Positions 34,202-46,611 of a stretch of DNA of 64,000 bases are shown here, one piece after another (the first letter of the stretch is position 1; every line of letters begins with the position of its first letter). The stretch comes from Liolophura sinensis (Eukaryota > Mollusca > Polyplacophora > Chitonida > Chitonidae). A program made the translations under genes and the position numbers. The notes beneath the pieces are model-generated. The model made no database searches, was not told the DNA's origin, and worked only from the letters and a program-made list of their open reading frames with translations. The stretch covers positions 94,855,805-94,919,804 of the forward strand of contig NC_088295.1 in assembly GCF_032854445.1 (NCBI RefSeq). The letters are read 5' to 3'.

Positions 34202-34222
34202 CACGTATATATATATATATGT
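34149..34222. repeat. (TA)n microsatellite
   Basis: Long run of TA dinucleotides with one interruption (ACACG at 34201-34205). Confidence 0.97.
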
Positions 34223-35059
34223 AAATATATATGATGTGAGAATACTTTTGTCTTATTTCTCCACATCAGAAATCCTACTGTTATACCTGTATGCACATCA
34301 ACGACCGCGATCTGGGACAGTGAATTGCGTTCATGTTTTCAGTCACAGTCGTGCCTGTACTTGTATGATCACTGTCAATTTTTAACTTTTCTTACATTTG
34401 TGGAGTGTACAAAAAAGTTACGAAAATTGAAAAGTGTATACACTGTCAAGAATGCATGTAATTAGTGGATTTATGAATTATTTATATTTTGCTAAATACG
34501 TCATGCAGAAATACATGTATGAATGTTTGGTTTGATGAGGCTGGATAATGTTGTAACGTAGGGGATGAATCTTAGACTATACCATATAGCGGGTTCTGAG
34601 CTTCACCACAGGACTTATGAACTCAACAACTATGGTAAGTTAGTTAAAAAAAAAACAACCAAAAAGTACACTATGAATTTTTAAAAAAATAACACTACCT
34701 GCAGTGTGAAACAGGTGAGTAAAACCTGCTGGTGGGTCGTGTGTGTAAGTTTAAGACTTGCTCTACGCTGTGTGTTATTTTCCATTGGTCATCATTCAAA
34801 AACAGGTTTTAAAAAATATCCAATCATTTCTTACTATTTACTGGTCAAATCACAAACATATTAGTTCGCAGGGAATCAATGCTGGAGGTACCTAGAAGTG
34901 AGTTAGCCGGAATTGTTTCCCAGGGGTACATGTAGGCCTATATATGACAACTACAACACAGTGGCGTGGAATGCACAAACGGGCGCTGCTTCCACATCTG
35001 CCAAGTCAATGGAGTGACACGTACCCATCTACTTCTCTACAGCCTATTCAACCAGCACA
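34223..35059. other. unique sequence, no gene seen
   Basis: No supported exon. A-rich short runs at 34645-34690. Confidence 0.5.
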
Positions 35060-35215
35060 CTGGACATGAACTACACATACTGCAGTGCACACATTACAGT
35101 GCACATATTGTTAGCAGTAGACCTACACATACTGCAGTACACATATTGTTAGCAGTAGACCTACACATACTGCAGTACACATATTATATTGTCCACATAT
35201 TACAGTACACATACT
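35060..35215. repeat. minisatellite of CATACTGCAGTACACATATT units
   Basis: Three to four units of ACCTACACATACTGCAGTAC plus ACATATTGTTAGCAGTAG with truncated edge units. Confidence 0.85.
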
Positions 35216-35586
35216 GGAGCTGAGAATATTATGTGAACACAACAAATGGGGGTGTGTTTCAACACGCTAGATACTTTGTCAGGTCTGTTTTATTTTTCAG
35301 CAAAGTGTTAGCAAAAACTTCAAGTACAGATCACTGTTTAAGGAATAAGGACATACAGGCAATAAAAACACGCTGAGCTGATTTTCACTTACGCAGTGAC
35401 TCCATTTTGTGTCCCTTCAGCGAATATTTCTCTGTGAGAGACACTCGCAGAAATTAAAAAAAAACCAAAAAAAAAAAATATATTTGTGCCAAAAAGTTAC
35501 AATTGGTTCATTATGACTCTTATTTTAATTACTTTTTTGAAAAATAATCCCTTAAACTTAATGTCCTATTCAACGTGGAAGTTATT

Positions 35587-35660
35587 TATTTATTTATTTG
35601 ACTGGTGTTTTACGCCCTACTCCAGAATATTTCACTGATACGGCGTCGTGAAAGTTTTTT
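35587..35660 (+). mobile_element. dispersed SINE-like repeat fragment
   Basis: TTATTTATTTGACTGGTGTT followed by TTACGCCCTACTCCAGAATA and TTTCAC. I recognise this opening from a repeat abundant in molluscs and related phyla; only the first 70 bp are present. Confidence 0.6.
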
Positions 35661-35720
35661 GTACGTGTATATTTAACCTTGATTTACGAAGTCACCTGGA
35701 AAAGACCACCAGGACAATTT

Positions 35721-36012
35721 AGTGTGACGCTCAAATTAGGCGACAAGAGGAATTCGCAATATTCAGTGTGACGGTCAAATTAGGCGACAGGAGAACTTCG
35801 CAATATTCAGTGTAACGGTCAAATTAGGCGACAAGAGAACATCGCTATATTCAGTGTAATGGTCAAATTAGGCGACAAGAGAACATCGCTATATTCAGTG
35901 TAACGGTCAAATTAGGCGACAAGAGAACATCGCTATATTCAGTGTAACGGTCAAATTAGGCGACAAGAGAACATCGCTATATTCAGTGTAACGGTCAGTT
36001 AGGCGGCAATTG
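35721..36012. repeat. 44-bp minisatellite
   Basis: Six to seven units of AGTGTAACGGTCAAATTAGG plus CGACAAGAGAACATCGCTATATTC with an exact 44-bp period. Confidence 0.95.
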
Positions 36013-36529
36013 AACATCACTACATGATGCTCAATTTTATCACTTATGTACTATAACAAACATGAATTAAATAGGGAGTAAGGTGTTTTAATTTTCAAAG
36101 TGTGAATCAGAAATTTAACATCCCAATTTTTAGAAATTAAAATATTTTTTCGACAGTGGACTGGTCGATTTCCTTTTCGCATGTGAATGGTCAGGCCCAA
36201 AGCTAACTTGCCTAAAAATCGTGTTATGGCTGACAGCATTAGGGAAAGTCGCAACTGTTTGCTGAACACTCAGACATGCATGGTCGCCCATCGAAATCAA
36301 AGCCCATATCTAAAGCTATAGGTATCAACTGGGAAAGATTTTATAAATAAATATTGGATAAAAGATAAAGACTGCCAAGGAGAGTCAGTAAAAATTAAAA
36401 AAACAAAAACAAACATGTTTGTTCTTTGAACTATTTAAATGATAATTCTACCATGTGAAAACACCTATGTAGTTTTGTATACTCGTGTGTCTTCACATCA
36501 GTTGTTAAAATCCTCAACAGTAATGTATT
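36013..36529. other. unique sequence, no gene seen
   Basis: Nothing recognisable. Confidence 0.5.
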
Positions 36530-36642
36530 CATTATTAAACACGGAATATCATGCAGGTACAAATTTCATTATTAAACACGGAATATCATGCAGGTACAAA
36601 TTTCATTATTAAGCACGGAATATCATGCAGGTACAAATTTTT
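36530..36642. repeat. 37-bp direct repeat, three copies
   Basis: ATTATTAAACACGGAATATC plus ATGCAGGTACAAATTTC repeated three times with at most one or two changes. Confidence 0.93.
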
Positions 36643-38430
36643 CCCTCTGTAAGTAGCACTGAAATGGGATGTGAAATGTGGAGTGTGACGTGTGTATATA
36701 TGTGTAGACATATATTTATATATGTATAGATATATGTTTATATGTGTATATTTGAACCATATTTTTGAACATATAACCTGCATATTTGTCTTTATAACGG
36801 TTACGGCTCGTATCACTCTGTGTACAGAAATTCCCACCTCTTACTCTTATGATTCATGATCTCTGTGTCACAATGTTTTTTTCCCCTTTTTATTCTGCTT
36901 TCATGTATCTCGACGTATAACACTGACATGGCAGACATGACATTGCCTGTTTGTGCTACACACATCATGTAGGCAGTCTATGTAATCTGGTCATGTCCAC
37001 GTGAGAGCCCCATCCTGTACACACCTATACCTGCCCGCATCATTCATGGATTATTGTCAAGCAAGATCTCTTATTCTTACTTTTATATCTTTTCTCAAAT
37101 ACATGTAGGTAGCCATTGTGATGTTACAGACTGTTTTGTGTGACGGTAGCGAGGATTTGTCTGCAATTGATGTACTATTTGTATACAGCTGAGCCTGCAA
37201 TGCAGTCTGGCTCGGTATTCCCAGAGTCAGGTTGTCACCCTCAGAAAACTAACGGGTCTGATGTACTGCATATAATGTATATACCGAGGGTAGGTTTTCT
37301 CATGAAGCCTTTCCATCGCGATTATTAATACCTGTGTGTATAATATAGACTTATACTCACGTGTACATTGGTAAATTGGAGATTTAATTTTCTGGCTTAT
37401 AAATACATGACATTTGCAAACGATTACACGGAAGGATTATTCCCAAATTTTACTGTTAGAACACATACCGGTACCTAGACCCCAGTATAGGCTACATTTC
37501 CAGAAGAGATAAGAACTCGTAGAGATGTGACCTTTTGTCATTTTGCAAGTAAATTTGTCGGTAGTCACCCGCACCTCACCGGTTTATAGTGAACGTTATG
37601 TCAAGGGTGTCCCACTATGCTCGCCGACCCACTCGCCACAAACGTAATCAAATATATTCAAATCTCCATAAGTTAAGAATACAGTGTGATATTTTTGACA
37701 AGTGCGTGACAATCTCTCATTTATTGCCACAGAGAAGTGAAATCAAGTCTCTGAACGTCATCAGTATCCAGCCATCTTGCCATCCAGTTATTTGCTCTGT
37801 ACACATTGCCAAGCTGACCTCGTGTAATAAGCTGTGTATATTATGTAAGATTTGAGCCTTCCCAATTCCCGGCGTGACGGCCCAGTGCTGATTCTCTGAC
37901 ACGATAACCTCCCTTTGGTAGTGTCTGAGGGGAACTCTTCAGTTTTGTGTTACGTTCTGGCTCAGTCTCAAGCCTCCAGCTATTGCTGCCAGCCAACCAG
38001 CCTCTAGGCCATATATCACTCCCCCAATATACAGCGCACTCTTTACGCATCCCGATCGGATTCTGTCAGCATAACCAGGACAAAATCAATCACTATAGTA
38101 CTTCTTTGTTTGGCACACATTAGTAAACTTAGCCTACATACTGGACAAAAGAAAGAAATCACTAGCAAAGAAAAAAAAGGTTAGGCCTGTATGTGTAATA
38201 GGAGAACTAATAATTCAAGCGACTTCTGACTCGACTGGACTCCCACAAACTTTTTATCTGACCTCGGTACAGTTTAGTATGGGTCTGTGTGCTTATTGGT
38301 GATCTGTTTGGTCATACTACCATAAGCTCTAGTTTAATCTCCGTAGTAAAGCTGGCTGGTCACAGACAGAAGCCTATTTGTTGTCTTACTGGACGTGCCC
38401 AGAGCGTTACGTCCAAATTTGTAAGCCCCT
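36643..38430. other. unique sequence, unassigned open frames
   Basis: The minus frame 37841-38050 (69 codons, ATG start, MRKECAVYWGSDIW...) and the plus frame 37589-37855 are non-repetitive but have no recognised similarity or clear splice context. AT-rich alternating runs at 36690-36750. Confidence 0.3.
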
Positions 38431-38465
38431 ATACGTTTTTTTTTTTGTTGTTGTTGTTGTTGTTG
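38431..38465. repeat. poly-T and (TTG)n microsatellite
   Basis: A T-run followed by six TTG units. The poly-Q run on the minus strand is this repeat. Confidence 0.95.
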
Positions 38466-38870
38466 GTTGCTGAAGTTTGTGAGGGAGAGTTGGACATTCT
38501 GTTTTGGTTTTTGAATTTTTTCACTCTCCCAGAAGGCGTCTTGAAATATATTGTTTGGTTTTCCAATCGCACATTTACTACTCATATGGGTTTGATGGTC
38601 TGGACAGTTACTGTTCCGAACGATCGTTACGGTCACTGATCACACACCATTCCAGGAAATTCTGTCGCTTGTAGAAAAAACCTCATAACCTCTGACGGCA
38701 TCTTTTTTTAAACATTTTAAGTCTGATCATGTTTGAAACAATTTATTACGGTACTCAAACATGCAATTGCGTACATTCAGATAGCGTATGTATGGGAAAT
38801 GTTTAATATCCTTTATAATAAAATATCCATGTTCATGCAAACATTGCTTTTAACGAATACAGTAAGACGG

Positions 38871-38962
38871 GATGGAGGTGTGGGGTGGATTGGTGGGGGT
38901 GTTGGGTGGATTGGTGGGGGAGTGGGGTGGGGGAGTGTATCGGTGGGGGGATGGGGAGGGGA
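38871..38962 (+). repeat. G-rich imperfect repeat with G-quadruplex potential
   Basis: Imperfect GGTGGATTGGTGGGGGTGTT-type units, with more than four runs of three to six G within 90 bp on the plus strand. Confidence 0.8.
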
Positions 38963-39321
38963 ACAATCTTCTAAGCACAGTGCAATTTAATACCTCAATC
39001 TTAATGCTTTCTGAATGTGTTCCTTCATGTTCCGGCTTGGCGTATAATTATACCTAGATAATCTATTTTAATTCCAAACACCATTTGTTTAGCATGATTG
39101 TTTTACATTTTAACTGTGTCTGTTTCTGCAGTTTCAATAACAAGACTTTATTCTGGTGAATAATTTCCTTACCTATTACAATGAGCATCATGTTATCCCA
39201 TTTGTATTTTGAAGCCTGTGACTGAAGTTCATTATTTTCTTATGTTTGCTCATTAAACTTCTTCTCGTACATGTTGTACAATTCAGTACGGCCCTAGATT
39301 CGCGGCTTAACAATGTAACAA
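38963..39321. other. unique sequence, no gene seen
   Basis: Nothing recognisable. Confidence 0.5.
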
Positions 39322-39432
39322 GATTTACTTACACAAATTACTAGTACAAAGTACTTACACAAATTACTAGTACAAAGCACTTACACAAATTACTAATACA
39401 AAGTACTTACACAAAACACTAGTAGGCTTACA
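39322..39432. repeat. 26-bp minisatellite
   Basis: Four units of ACTTACACAAATTACTAGTA plus CAAAGT. Confidence 0.92.
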
Positions 39433-40311
39433 AATTACCAGTATATTATCTGGCTTGTCGTATATGCATGCCTTTCTGCAGGTGTCAGAGAGGATTAAAT
39501 GAAAAGGTAATATCTGGATAGCTTTGCTTTAAGTCTGAACGTAACGTACCAAGGAAGCACCATTCATATCGCCTGTAGACATTTCGCTTACACGATGGGT
39601 CACCAAACCATGCATAATTCATCACAGCCAATTGTAGCCCCATATTACACAGAACGAAAATGGTGGTGTAGGAAAAAGTATTGCGCCTTTCATTCTCCAG
39701 AGATTTCACTCATAAAAGTCAACTGCTGTGTGTGATGCAGTCTCAAAATGTGATTTGTATATGAACTACAAAATGTTGGTTGTTATAGGTAAATGATACT
39801 CAGTCTCAGGTGTGATTAATATAAAATTAATGTATTAAATTTCATACTTATCCCATGCTATACATAAAACACCTTCATCGAAAATGTCACAATGAACGAA
39901 TAAATTTTCTGTTTTTTTTTTTCAGCTATTGTGAGCTGATGACATTTACCATTATATACTATGAAATTTATGAATCCGAGCACTACCAGATTATCGATTT
40001 CTTATTGATCGATAAGATAGTCACAATATTTACTGTACATTCATTCCTACTTCGATTCATCTCAAGAGTGAATGAGATCATTATGGACTTATATTACCTG
40101 AATTCTTGCGAATTTCTGCAATACACGAAAGCTACACATATATATTGTTATATTTTATTATTTTTGTTTTCCTGTAATTCTGAATACATAAATGTTGTGA
40201 ATAAAACTAATAAGTATAGAGCCAATGGACATTTTAAAAAAAGATCGTTGAGCAGTGATTTAAAATATAATTTGAAATTATTAATATGATCAATAAGTGA
40301 GGACGTGGTGT
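39433..40311. other. unique AT-rich sequence, no supported gene
   Basis: The plus frame 39855-40289 (144 codons) is AT-rich, hydrophobic and lacks a recognised family or splice support. It is the longest non-repeat open frame in the window, but I treat it as chance. Confidence 0.35.
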
Positions 40312-40515
40312 TAACTATTGTAACATACGCTGGGAGGTAATACCAAACTTAGTATAATATACTAACTATTGTAACATACGCTGGGAGGTAATACCAAACT
40401 TAGTATAATATACTAACTATTGTAACATACGCTGGGAGGTAATACCAAACTTAGTATAATATACTAACTATTGTAACATACGCTGGGAGGTAATACCAAA
40501 CTTAGTGTAATATAC
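40312..40515. repeat. 51-bp minisatellite, four near-identical units
   Basis: TAACTATTGTAACATACGCT begins at 40312, 40363, 40414 and 40465. Only the last unit differs (AGTGTAATATACC). Very recent expansion. Confidence 0.97.
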
Positions 40516-40663
40516 CGGCATTGAATTTTATTGCATTTATAAAGACAACACATAATAATTTGCCTATACCATATATGTACTTCTGATCATTTACCCATGT
40601 GTATGGAAGACTTTTTTGCGAAGAGATGTTATTGAAATAGAGGATAGTCAGAGTGCTTTAGTT

Positions 40664-40757
40664 GCGGGTAAACTCCCACCCGGTTTACGAATCAGCGGGT
40701 AAACTCCCACTCGGTTTACGAAGCAGCGGGTAAACTCCCACCCGGTTTACGAAGCAG
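40664..40757. repeat. 31-bp triplicated hairpin repeat
   Basis: Three units of GCGGGTAAACTCCCACCCGG plus TTTACGAAGCA. GTAAAC and GTTTAC in each unit are complementary across a 9-nt loop. Confidence 0.92.
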
Positions 40758-40980
40758 CATGGTGCATGTTATTGTGACTTGTGATTTTTGTGTAATTTCT
40801 ATTGGTAATTTTGAGAGGATTTGAGGAAGTGCACATTTTTGCGGTTAACTGCATGAGGCCGCCATGAGAACTGTGATATACATGCATGTAGGTTCAAAGG
40901 ACTGACCAAATAGATGTTTGATTTTAGGACAAGTTAAGCCTGTCTTCTTATAGATATATCGAAAATACAACAACTGTATT

Positions 40981-41026
40981 CGCCCGTTTCAGGCGAACAC
41001 TAGCCCGTTTCAGGCGAACACAAGCT
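40981..41026. repeat. two-copy 21-bp hairpin repeat
   Basis: GCCCGTTTCAGGCGAACAC occurs twice in succession; GCC and GGC flank CGTTTCA in each, extended to CGCC/GGCG in the first. Confidence 0.8.
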
Positions 41027-43030
41027 TGTCTTGCATGAACCCACATCTGCAAACATCCAGTTACCTCTAAATGCATGCCATGTTTAAATCAACAGTCAGT
41101 GTACGATTATTTTTAGGAATTTGACTGTAAACTGGGGAAGCTGTCGTAAAAAAGAATTCCAAAGTATATATATTTACAAATAGCCAAAACATACAGCTTT
41201 GTTCTCATATCCAAACTTTCTTTATATCTCACAAATATTCATTCCAACAATATGTATTTATTCGCTGTCACTGTATTAGACACCTGATGTCTGTTTAAAA
41301 CTTTTAACTCATACAATTTGAAAATATAAAAACACACTAACAACCTTCTTAATGCTGACCATGTTGCAAGGTTGAAATTTGTACATATACATCTGACTTG
41401 TGGACATAAAATGACACTACAATTACATTAAAAGTCTTATGTCTGTAGTTTTATCAAAGTGATAATAATCTTGATGCGCGTGAATGAACAGTACAGTAAA
41501 TTTTTACAAGTTTTATTTGCCGCATAATGTATCAAGAGGCAACTTATGTGAAAACCCAAACTCAGCGTGTAAAAAACGCTTTACTGTTATTTTGTGCCAT
41601 CATTTAATTCATCTTAAAGCTATAAGCCCATACTTGATGCAAATGTATATTTAGAAAACAAAGAAATATTTTTTATTACAGTTATTAAATGTCAGAGCAA
41701 AATATCTCCTATCACTCGACAGCTGCCTGCGTTAGGTCAAACTGCAGGACTTCATGTCTAACTCGCGTAAGTAGTTTATCACGTCAAACAATTATGTTAA
41801 ATTCATAAAAAGACTACATATCTACATGTGTGTACAATTCAAAGTACCTGATACTGAAAGCATTAACACAACCTGATAAAATTATATAAAAAAATGTAAA
41901 AAGCATAAAATGATAATTTGTCACAATATCACATTATTTTGCAAGACGTCAGCCTATGATTTACATGAAATCAAGTTGCTTATTTTAGCACGCATACAAA
42001 TGTACCAGCATTCTTAAGCTTATATTATCTGGATATTATCTTTATCTTTTTAAAACAAACGTGTGGAAAACAGTTCACTAGCGAATATCATTTTAGAAAA
42101 TTTCCCTAAAACCTGGCAAATATAAGCAATGGTCAGCGCTGTATTTTCCGTGTGTATGGAGGGAAAGGAGGAGGGAGTGGGGGTGTGCTGGTGGAGGAGA
42201 GAGGCGGGTGGTTGGTGTTCGTAGGGGTGTTAGTAACATCTCCATACACAGCTGTGGTCACCAAAATTCGGAGCCGTGGCTGACATATGCCTGTAAGCTT
42301 TTCAAATGCTGCAAGCTATAGTAGAAAGTCTGCAAACGGCATCTAGCGGTAAAATTGGGAACTGAAGAAATGTATGCCTACTTTTTGAAACTGTCCACCA
42401 TGTGTGCACAGATCCTCGATGATAAGGCTTTGTAACAGAAGAGATTTAATTAAAAACAAAAGCAGTTGATAAAATATGGGGAAAGTCCTAATATCTCAGA
42501 AATGTGGGCTGCCTTTCTAAGTTACTAACTGGTATAAAATTCTCACTTAAAAATTCGTTAAAAGACACGAGATAACAATGATATAAAAGCAACGTTAATT
42601 TTGCCTTTCAAATTAATTCTACTAGCTTTTTAATTAACTTTCTTTTGTAACACGGTTTGTCCCTAGGTCAGTTCATTGCAGAAAAAATGAGAATAAATGG
42701 ACAAGTAAAAGAAAAAATAACTGTAATTTCTATATATGTATATACACAGCAGAAGCAATACAATATTCATTAAGGTGTGCTTGCCGATCTTTGTATAATG
42801 TATGCAATTGGTGTATTTATGTATTATTTATGTAAATATAAATTTGGTGATTTCTTCACAGATAAAAGTGATAATACACTGTGTTTTGGACACTATAATT
42901 TTATTACCGGTATTAAAATTTTTCGATTATTACAATTTTGTTATCTAAGTAAATTTTAAATCTATTGGCTGAGTATACCTTGATCTTTGACTAAGACAGT
43001 ATTTCATATTATTCACAACATTGTGAAACT
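41027..43030. other. unique AT-rich sequence, no gene seen
   Basis: A G-rich patch lies at 42155-42235. No supported exon or RNA gene. Confidence 0.5.
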
Positions 43031-43148
43031 AAATAATGAATATTTCTTAACTGAAAGCTTTACATCTTTTAAGTTCTTATCTGAACGCTTTAATCTTATA
43101 AGTTCTCAACTGAACGCTTTACACCTTGTAAGTTCTCAACTGAACTAT
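43031..43148. repeat. ~38-bp imperfect tandem repeat
   Basis: Three units of CTGAACGCTTTACACCTTGT plus AAGTTCTCAA and variants. Confidence 0.8.
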
Positions 43149-43985
43149 ACTTTTAGTTTTCAAACTTAACTGTGGAAGAATCTAGATACGTATCTCGTAT
43201 GTATTCTCTATACCACGAAAGTGTGTCAGCTGACTCAGTAAGGTAGACGACTAATCACCCACAATGGCCAATACATATCTATTACATTAATTATTTTCCC
43301 GCATTGATCGCCTAAAATACCCAAGTTTATAGATTGTTCGCCAGGATACGTGAACAAAGTGTTATGGTAGTGGCTAGGGAAGTGAGGATGGGTGGGGGGG
43401 GGGGGATGGGTGGTGCGCAAGTAAGGCCGACAATGATTTCATGAAATTATAGTTATTGCATCCCTGGTAAAATTTGCTATTTATAATGAACATCACAAAT
43501 GAGATCAACTCATGTTGTCAGTTTGTAGCCCTTAAAGTAAACCTTTCGGAGTCTTCAGTATATGTACGTATATAGTGAAAGAGGTTTTACTGACGAGAGC
43601 CGTCTTAGGCCAGATGTACGATATTTTAGGTACAGCATATGCCGTTAATATTTGGGCATTACATACAGAGAAACATGTTGGTGTCTTTCTGGCGCCACAC
43701 GCGACTCCTGCATGTAGGCCTGTAGGAAGGTCGGAGTTCAGAGTGCAAAGCTGTAGGGCCACAGGGTCGGTGTCGAGAGAGAAAATGTGAACCAGGCCTA
43801 CGGCTAGGACCGCTTCTATTATCGGGCAATTTGCAGGCTACACCTTCAGACGAAATGCAGTCCTGACAATTTTCCTTATAAATATGATCTTTGTTCTGAA
43901 ACAACTGGTAGAGAAAATCGCATTTGGCAGAGAAAATTGCAGGTTGTGGGGAAAATTGAAGGTGGTTAAGAAATTGGTAGGTGGA
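43149..43985. other. unique sequence, no supported gene
   Basis: A G-run lies at 43392-43404. Frames are open on both strands at 43532-43904, including a plus frame with GQMYDILGTAYAVNIWALH, but neither has splice support or known similarity. Confidence 0.35.
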
Positions 43986-44165
43986 AGTGAAACTAACAAA
44001 CTGTGCCTTATAGTGAAACTAACAAACTGTGCCTTATACTGACACTAAAAAACTGTGCCTTATACTGACACTAACAAACTGTGCCTTATAGTGAAACTTG
44101 CAGTCTGTGCCTTATAGTGAAGTTAACAGTGCCTTTTACTGAAACTTTATAGTGAAACTTGCATG
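43986..44165. repeat. 26-bp minisatellite
   Basis: About six units of GTGAAACTAACAAACTGTGC plus CTTATA with variants GACACTAAC and AAACTTGCA. Confidence 0.9.
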
Positions 44166-44277
44166 TGGTAGAGAACTTTCTGTTTTTGTTCCAGCACGTG
44201 TATTCGGAGGATTCTCACCTCAAATACGGCTGCAGTATGTCCAGCCTGTGCATGTGATATACGTGTAGTATGAAATT

Positions 44278-44355
44278 AAATTATTTATTTATCTGATTGG
44301 TGTTTTACGCCGTACTCAAGAATACTTCACTTCTACGACAGCGGCCGTACTAAGG
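44278..44355 (+). mobile_element. dispersed SINE-like repeat fragment
   Basis: TTATTTATTTATCTGATTGG followed by TGTTTTACGCCGTACTCAAG and AATACTTCAC, the same family as 35587. Truncated after about 75 bp at GCGGCCGTACTAAGG. Confidence 0.65.
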
Positions 44356-45627
44356 AATACTGTAACTCATATATTTGCAGTAACTTGTATATTTGAGTAA
44401 CTAATGTATTTGCAGTAAGTGATGTCTTTGCATGCGATAGTTTTTAGGTACTAACTAGTCAACAGGAAACTCTCCTGTGGAATGCCTCTATGAGTTATGT
44501 GTGTCCAACCTCAGCGATGAAGTTGAAAAACTGTATAGCCTGATCATTAACATTTGTCTCATCTATACCGAAGACTTTTGGTTAGACATAGTATATTCAG
44601 TATTATATATATATTAGTATATTCAATATTTTGTAAGATAAAGTGAGTGCTATATAACTAAAATGAGTGTATTCAAAACTGTTCATGGTACCTCTAGTTT
44701 GCACGAATCTTCAGCGATACGATTGAGGTAAATTAGAACAAGTTTTTGGGCCACGTTTGCAAAAAAAAATTCCAGCATAATTCTCGCGGTGCCAAATTTA
44801 CTTTCATTATAAGTGATATAGTTTGGAGGAGTGAATATAGTGCTGCTGTTGCACTATATGTAGGTGTTTTATATCGACACATTTTCTTACAACTGAAGTT
44901 TAATAGTGAGAAGTTTACTAGGTAGCCTTTTACTGATGCTGTATTAAAACACATGTAGCTTGTTCTTAACTTCTTTGCTGGAAGACGTCGCTGACCTTGT
45001 TTATTTTTTATGCTCCAAAAGTTTCCATTCCTCAGTCAACTCACTGATTCTGGAATGTATAGAGTGGATTGTTGTCTTGTGGGCGTGTCATAATTTCAAA
45101 TCTGTGATCTCCCGATTGGTTGTTTGTCTAGCGAAAGATTACACAAGTCGTATTACTGGTTGTAACTGTGAATGACAGCGGCCTTGACACCCTCTCGTGA
45201 CACTGACTTGATATCGTCTGGTAAGATGTCACTATGTAATATCACCACACGCCTACTGCCTTTTCTGATCAGAGTTTAAAGTTTACACAACTATATGTTA
45301 CAGCCATTGGAGCAAACAGATCTGTTGCCCACATTTGTTTTTGATGTTAAACTTCTTCACCCGGACGGCATACTTAAACTTTGTTTCAACCTATACCTAT
45401 AATTACAAGTTAGCTGAAACCTGCCCGCTAATATATCTAAGAATACTTAATATTGCACCAGGTAATCGCGTGTAACATGTAATACGCCCCATGAAGCTTG
45501 CATATCATAAACATACAGCTGTGCAATTTTATGCCAAATACAGACCAAATAAAGGTGAGACAGAAATCACTGAGTTTGTTTCCATTTCTTCTATAGCAGT
45601 TGATATCCGTCTTATCCCATTTGACAG
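44356..45627. other. unique sequence with minor short repeats
   Basis: Short ATATTTGCAGTAA-type repeats at 44365-44425. No supported gene. Confidence 0.5.
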
Positions 45628-45892
45628 AACTATAGTCTGTTTCTTTTCGCGAGTCGTCTATATTCAGCTGTCTGTAAAATCAGTCATAACTATAACTATT
45701 GTCTGTCTCTTTTGGCGAGTCGTCTGTATTCAGCTGTCTGTAAAATCCGTCATAACTATAACTATTGTCTATCTCTTTTGGTGAGTCGTCTATATTCAGC
45801 TGTCTGTAAAATCCGTCATAACTATAACTATTGTCTATCTCTTTTGGCGAGTCGTCTATATTCAGCTGTCTGTAAAATCCGTCATACTCCCT
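45628..45892. repeat. 66-bp minisatellite
   Basis: Four units with GTCTCTTTTGGCGAGTCGTC and ATTCAGCTGTCTGTAAAATC. Because 66 is 22 codons, the minus strand reads a repeated DGFYRQLNIDDSPKEIDNSY frame. A single diverged copy in inverted orientation lies at 46426-46488. Confidence 0.94.
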
Positions 45893-46425
45893 ACCAGGAT
45901 TGCCTTTAGTATGTGGCACGTAACAACACAAGTTCTAAACCTAAACTGTTATCTACTGAACTGTAAACCCTGTGACTTACACTGTCATGTTTGATATTGT
46001 TTACACGTGTTAGTATAATATAACCTTAATAAATGAATTTTATTTTATCTCTTGTAGTATATAATCTCACAGCAGTATAGATTTACGGATGGATATTAGG
46101 GAATTAAAGCGACGTAGTCTATTGGCAGACACAGTTGTGTAGGTTGTGTGACTGCGTGAAGTTTGTTCTAACCGCTTGTAGGTGCAGTCATTGTAAAACA
46201 AATTACTCTTCATGCCCATTGCCCAGCATGCAACTTGCTTTTGAATAATTATGACGTCAACTGAGGCAATGAGTTTTTGATGTCAAAACTACGCTTATGG
46301 AATTTAATATTATGAATTAGAAAAGGAATTCTAACTTCATTGTCTTTGTAATAATATGGAAGTTTAACTTATCAACGCGTATAGCTTGTGCTGTTACGTG
46401 TCAATGACTAAAGGCAATTTTGGTA
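45893..46425. other. unique sequence, no gene seen
   Basis: Nothing recognisable. Confidence 0.5.
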
Positions 46426-46488
46426 GCGAGTATGACTGATTTTACAGGCAGCTGAATACAGGCTACTCGCTAAAAGAAATAAACTATA
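46426..46488 (-). repeat. inverted single copy of the 66-bp unit
   Basis: On the minus strand it reads TTAGCGAGTAGCCTGTATTC then AGCTGCCTGTAAAATCAGTC, matching the 66-bp unit at 45628 with scattered changes. Confidence 0.8.
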
Positions 46489-46611
46489 GCCATACATTAT
46501 ATACATGCTGGGTGGTCAGTCCATGCTGTCACAAGGGCAATGCGCAGGGCTGATGACGTCAGATAAAACTCGTTCAATCTGACGTTTGAATATTTTATAT
46601 CGTGGCGAAAT

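Noticed and set aside
37841-38050. 69-codon ATG-initiated minus frame as a small protein
   Set aside because: No recognised similarity and overlapping open frames on the same strand; length is within chance for a window of this size.
39855-40289. 144-codon plus-strand frame as a gene
   Set aside because: AT-rich composition, a poly-T run inside, no splice or promoter context and no recognised similarity.
43532-43904. Coding exon on either strand
   Set aside because: Plus and minus frames are equally open, which indicates low stop density rather than coding; no splice sites of note.
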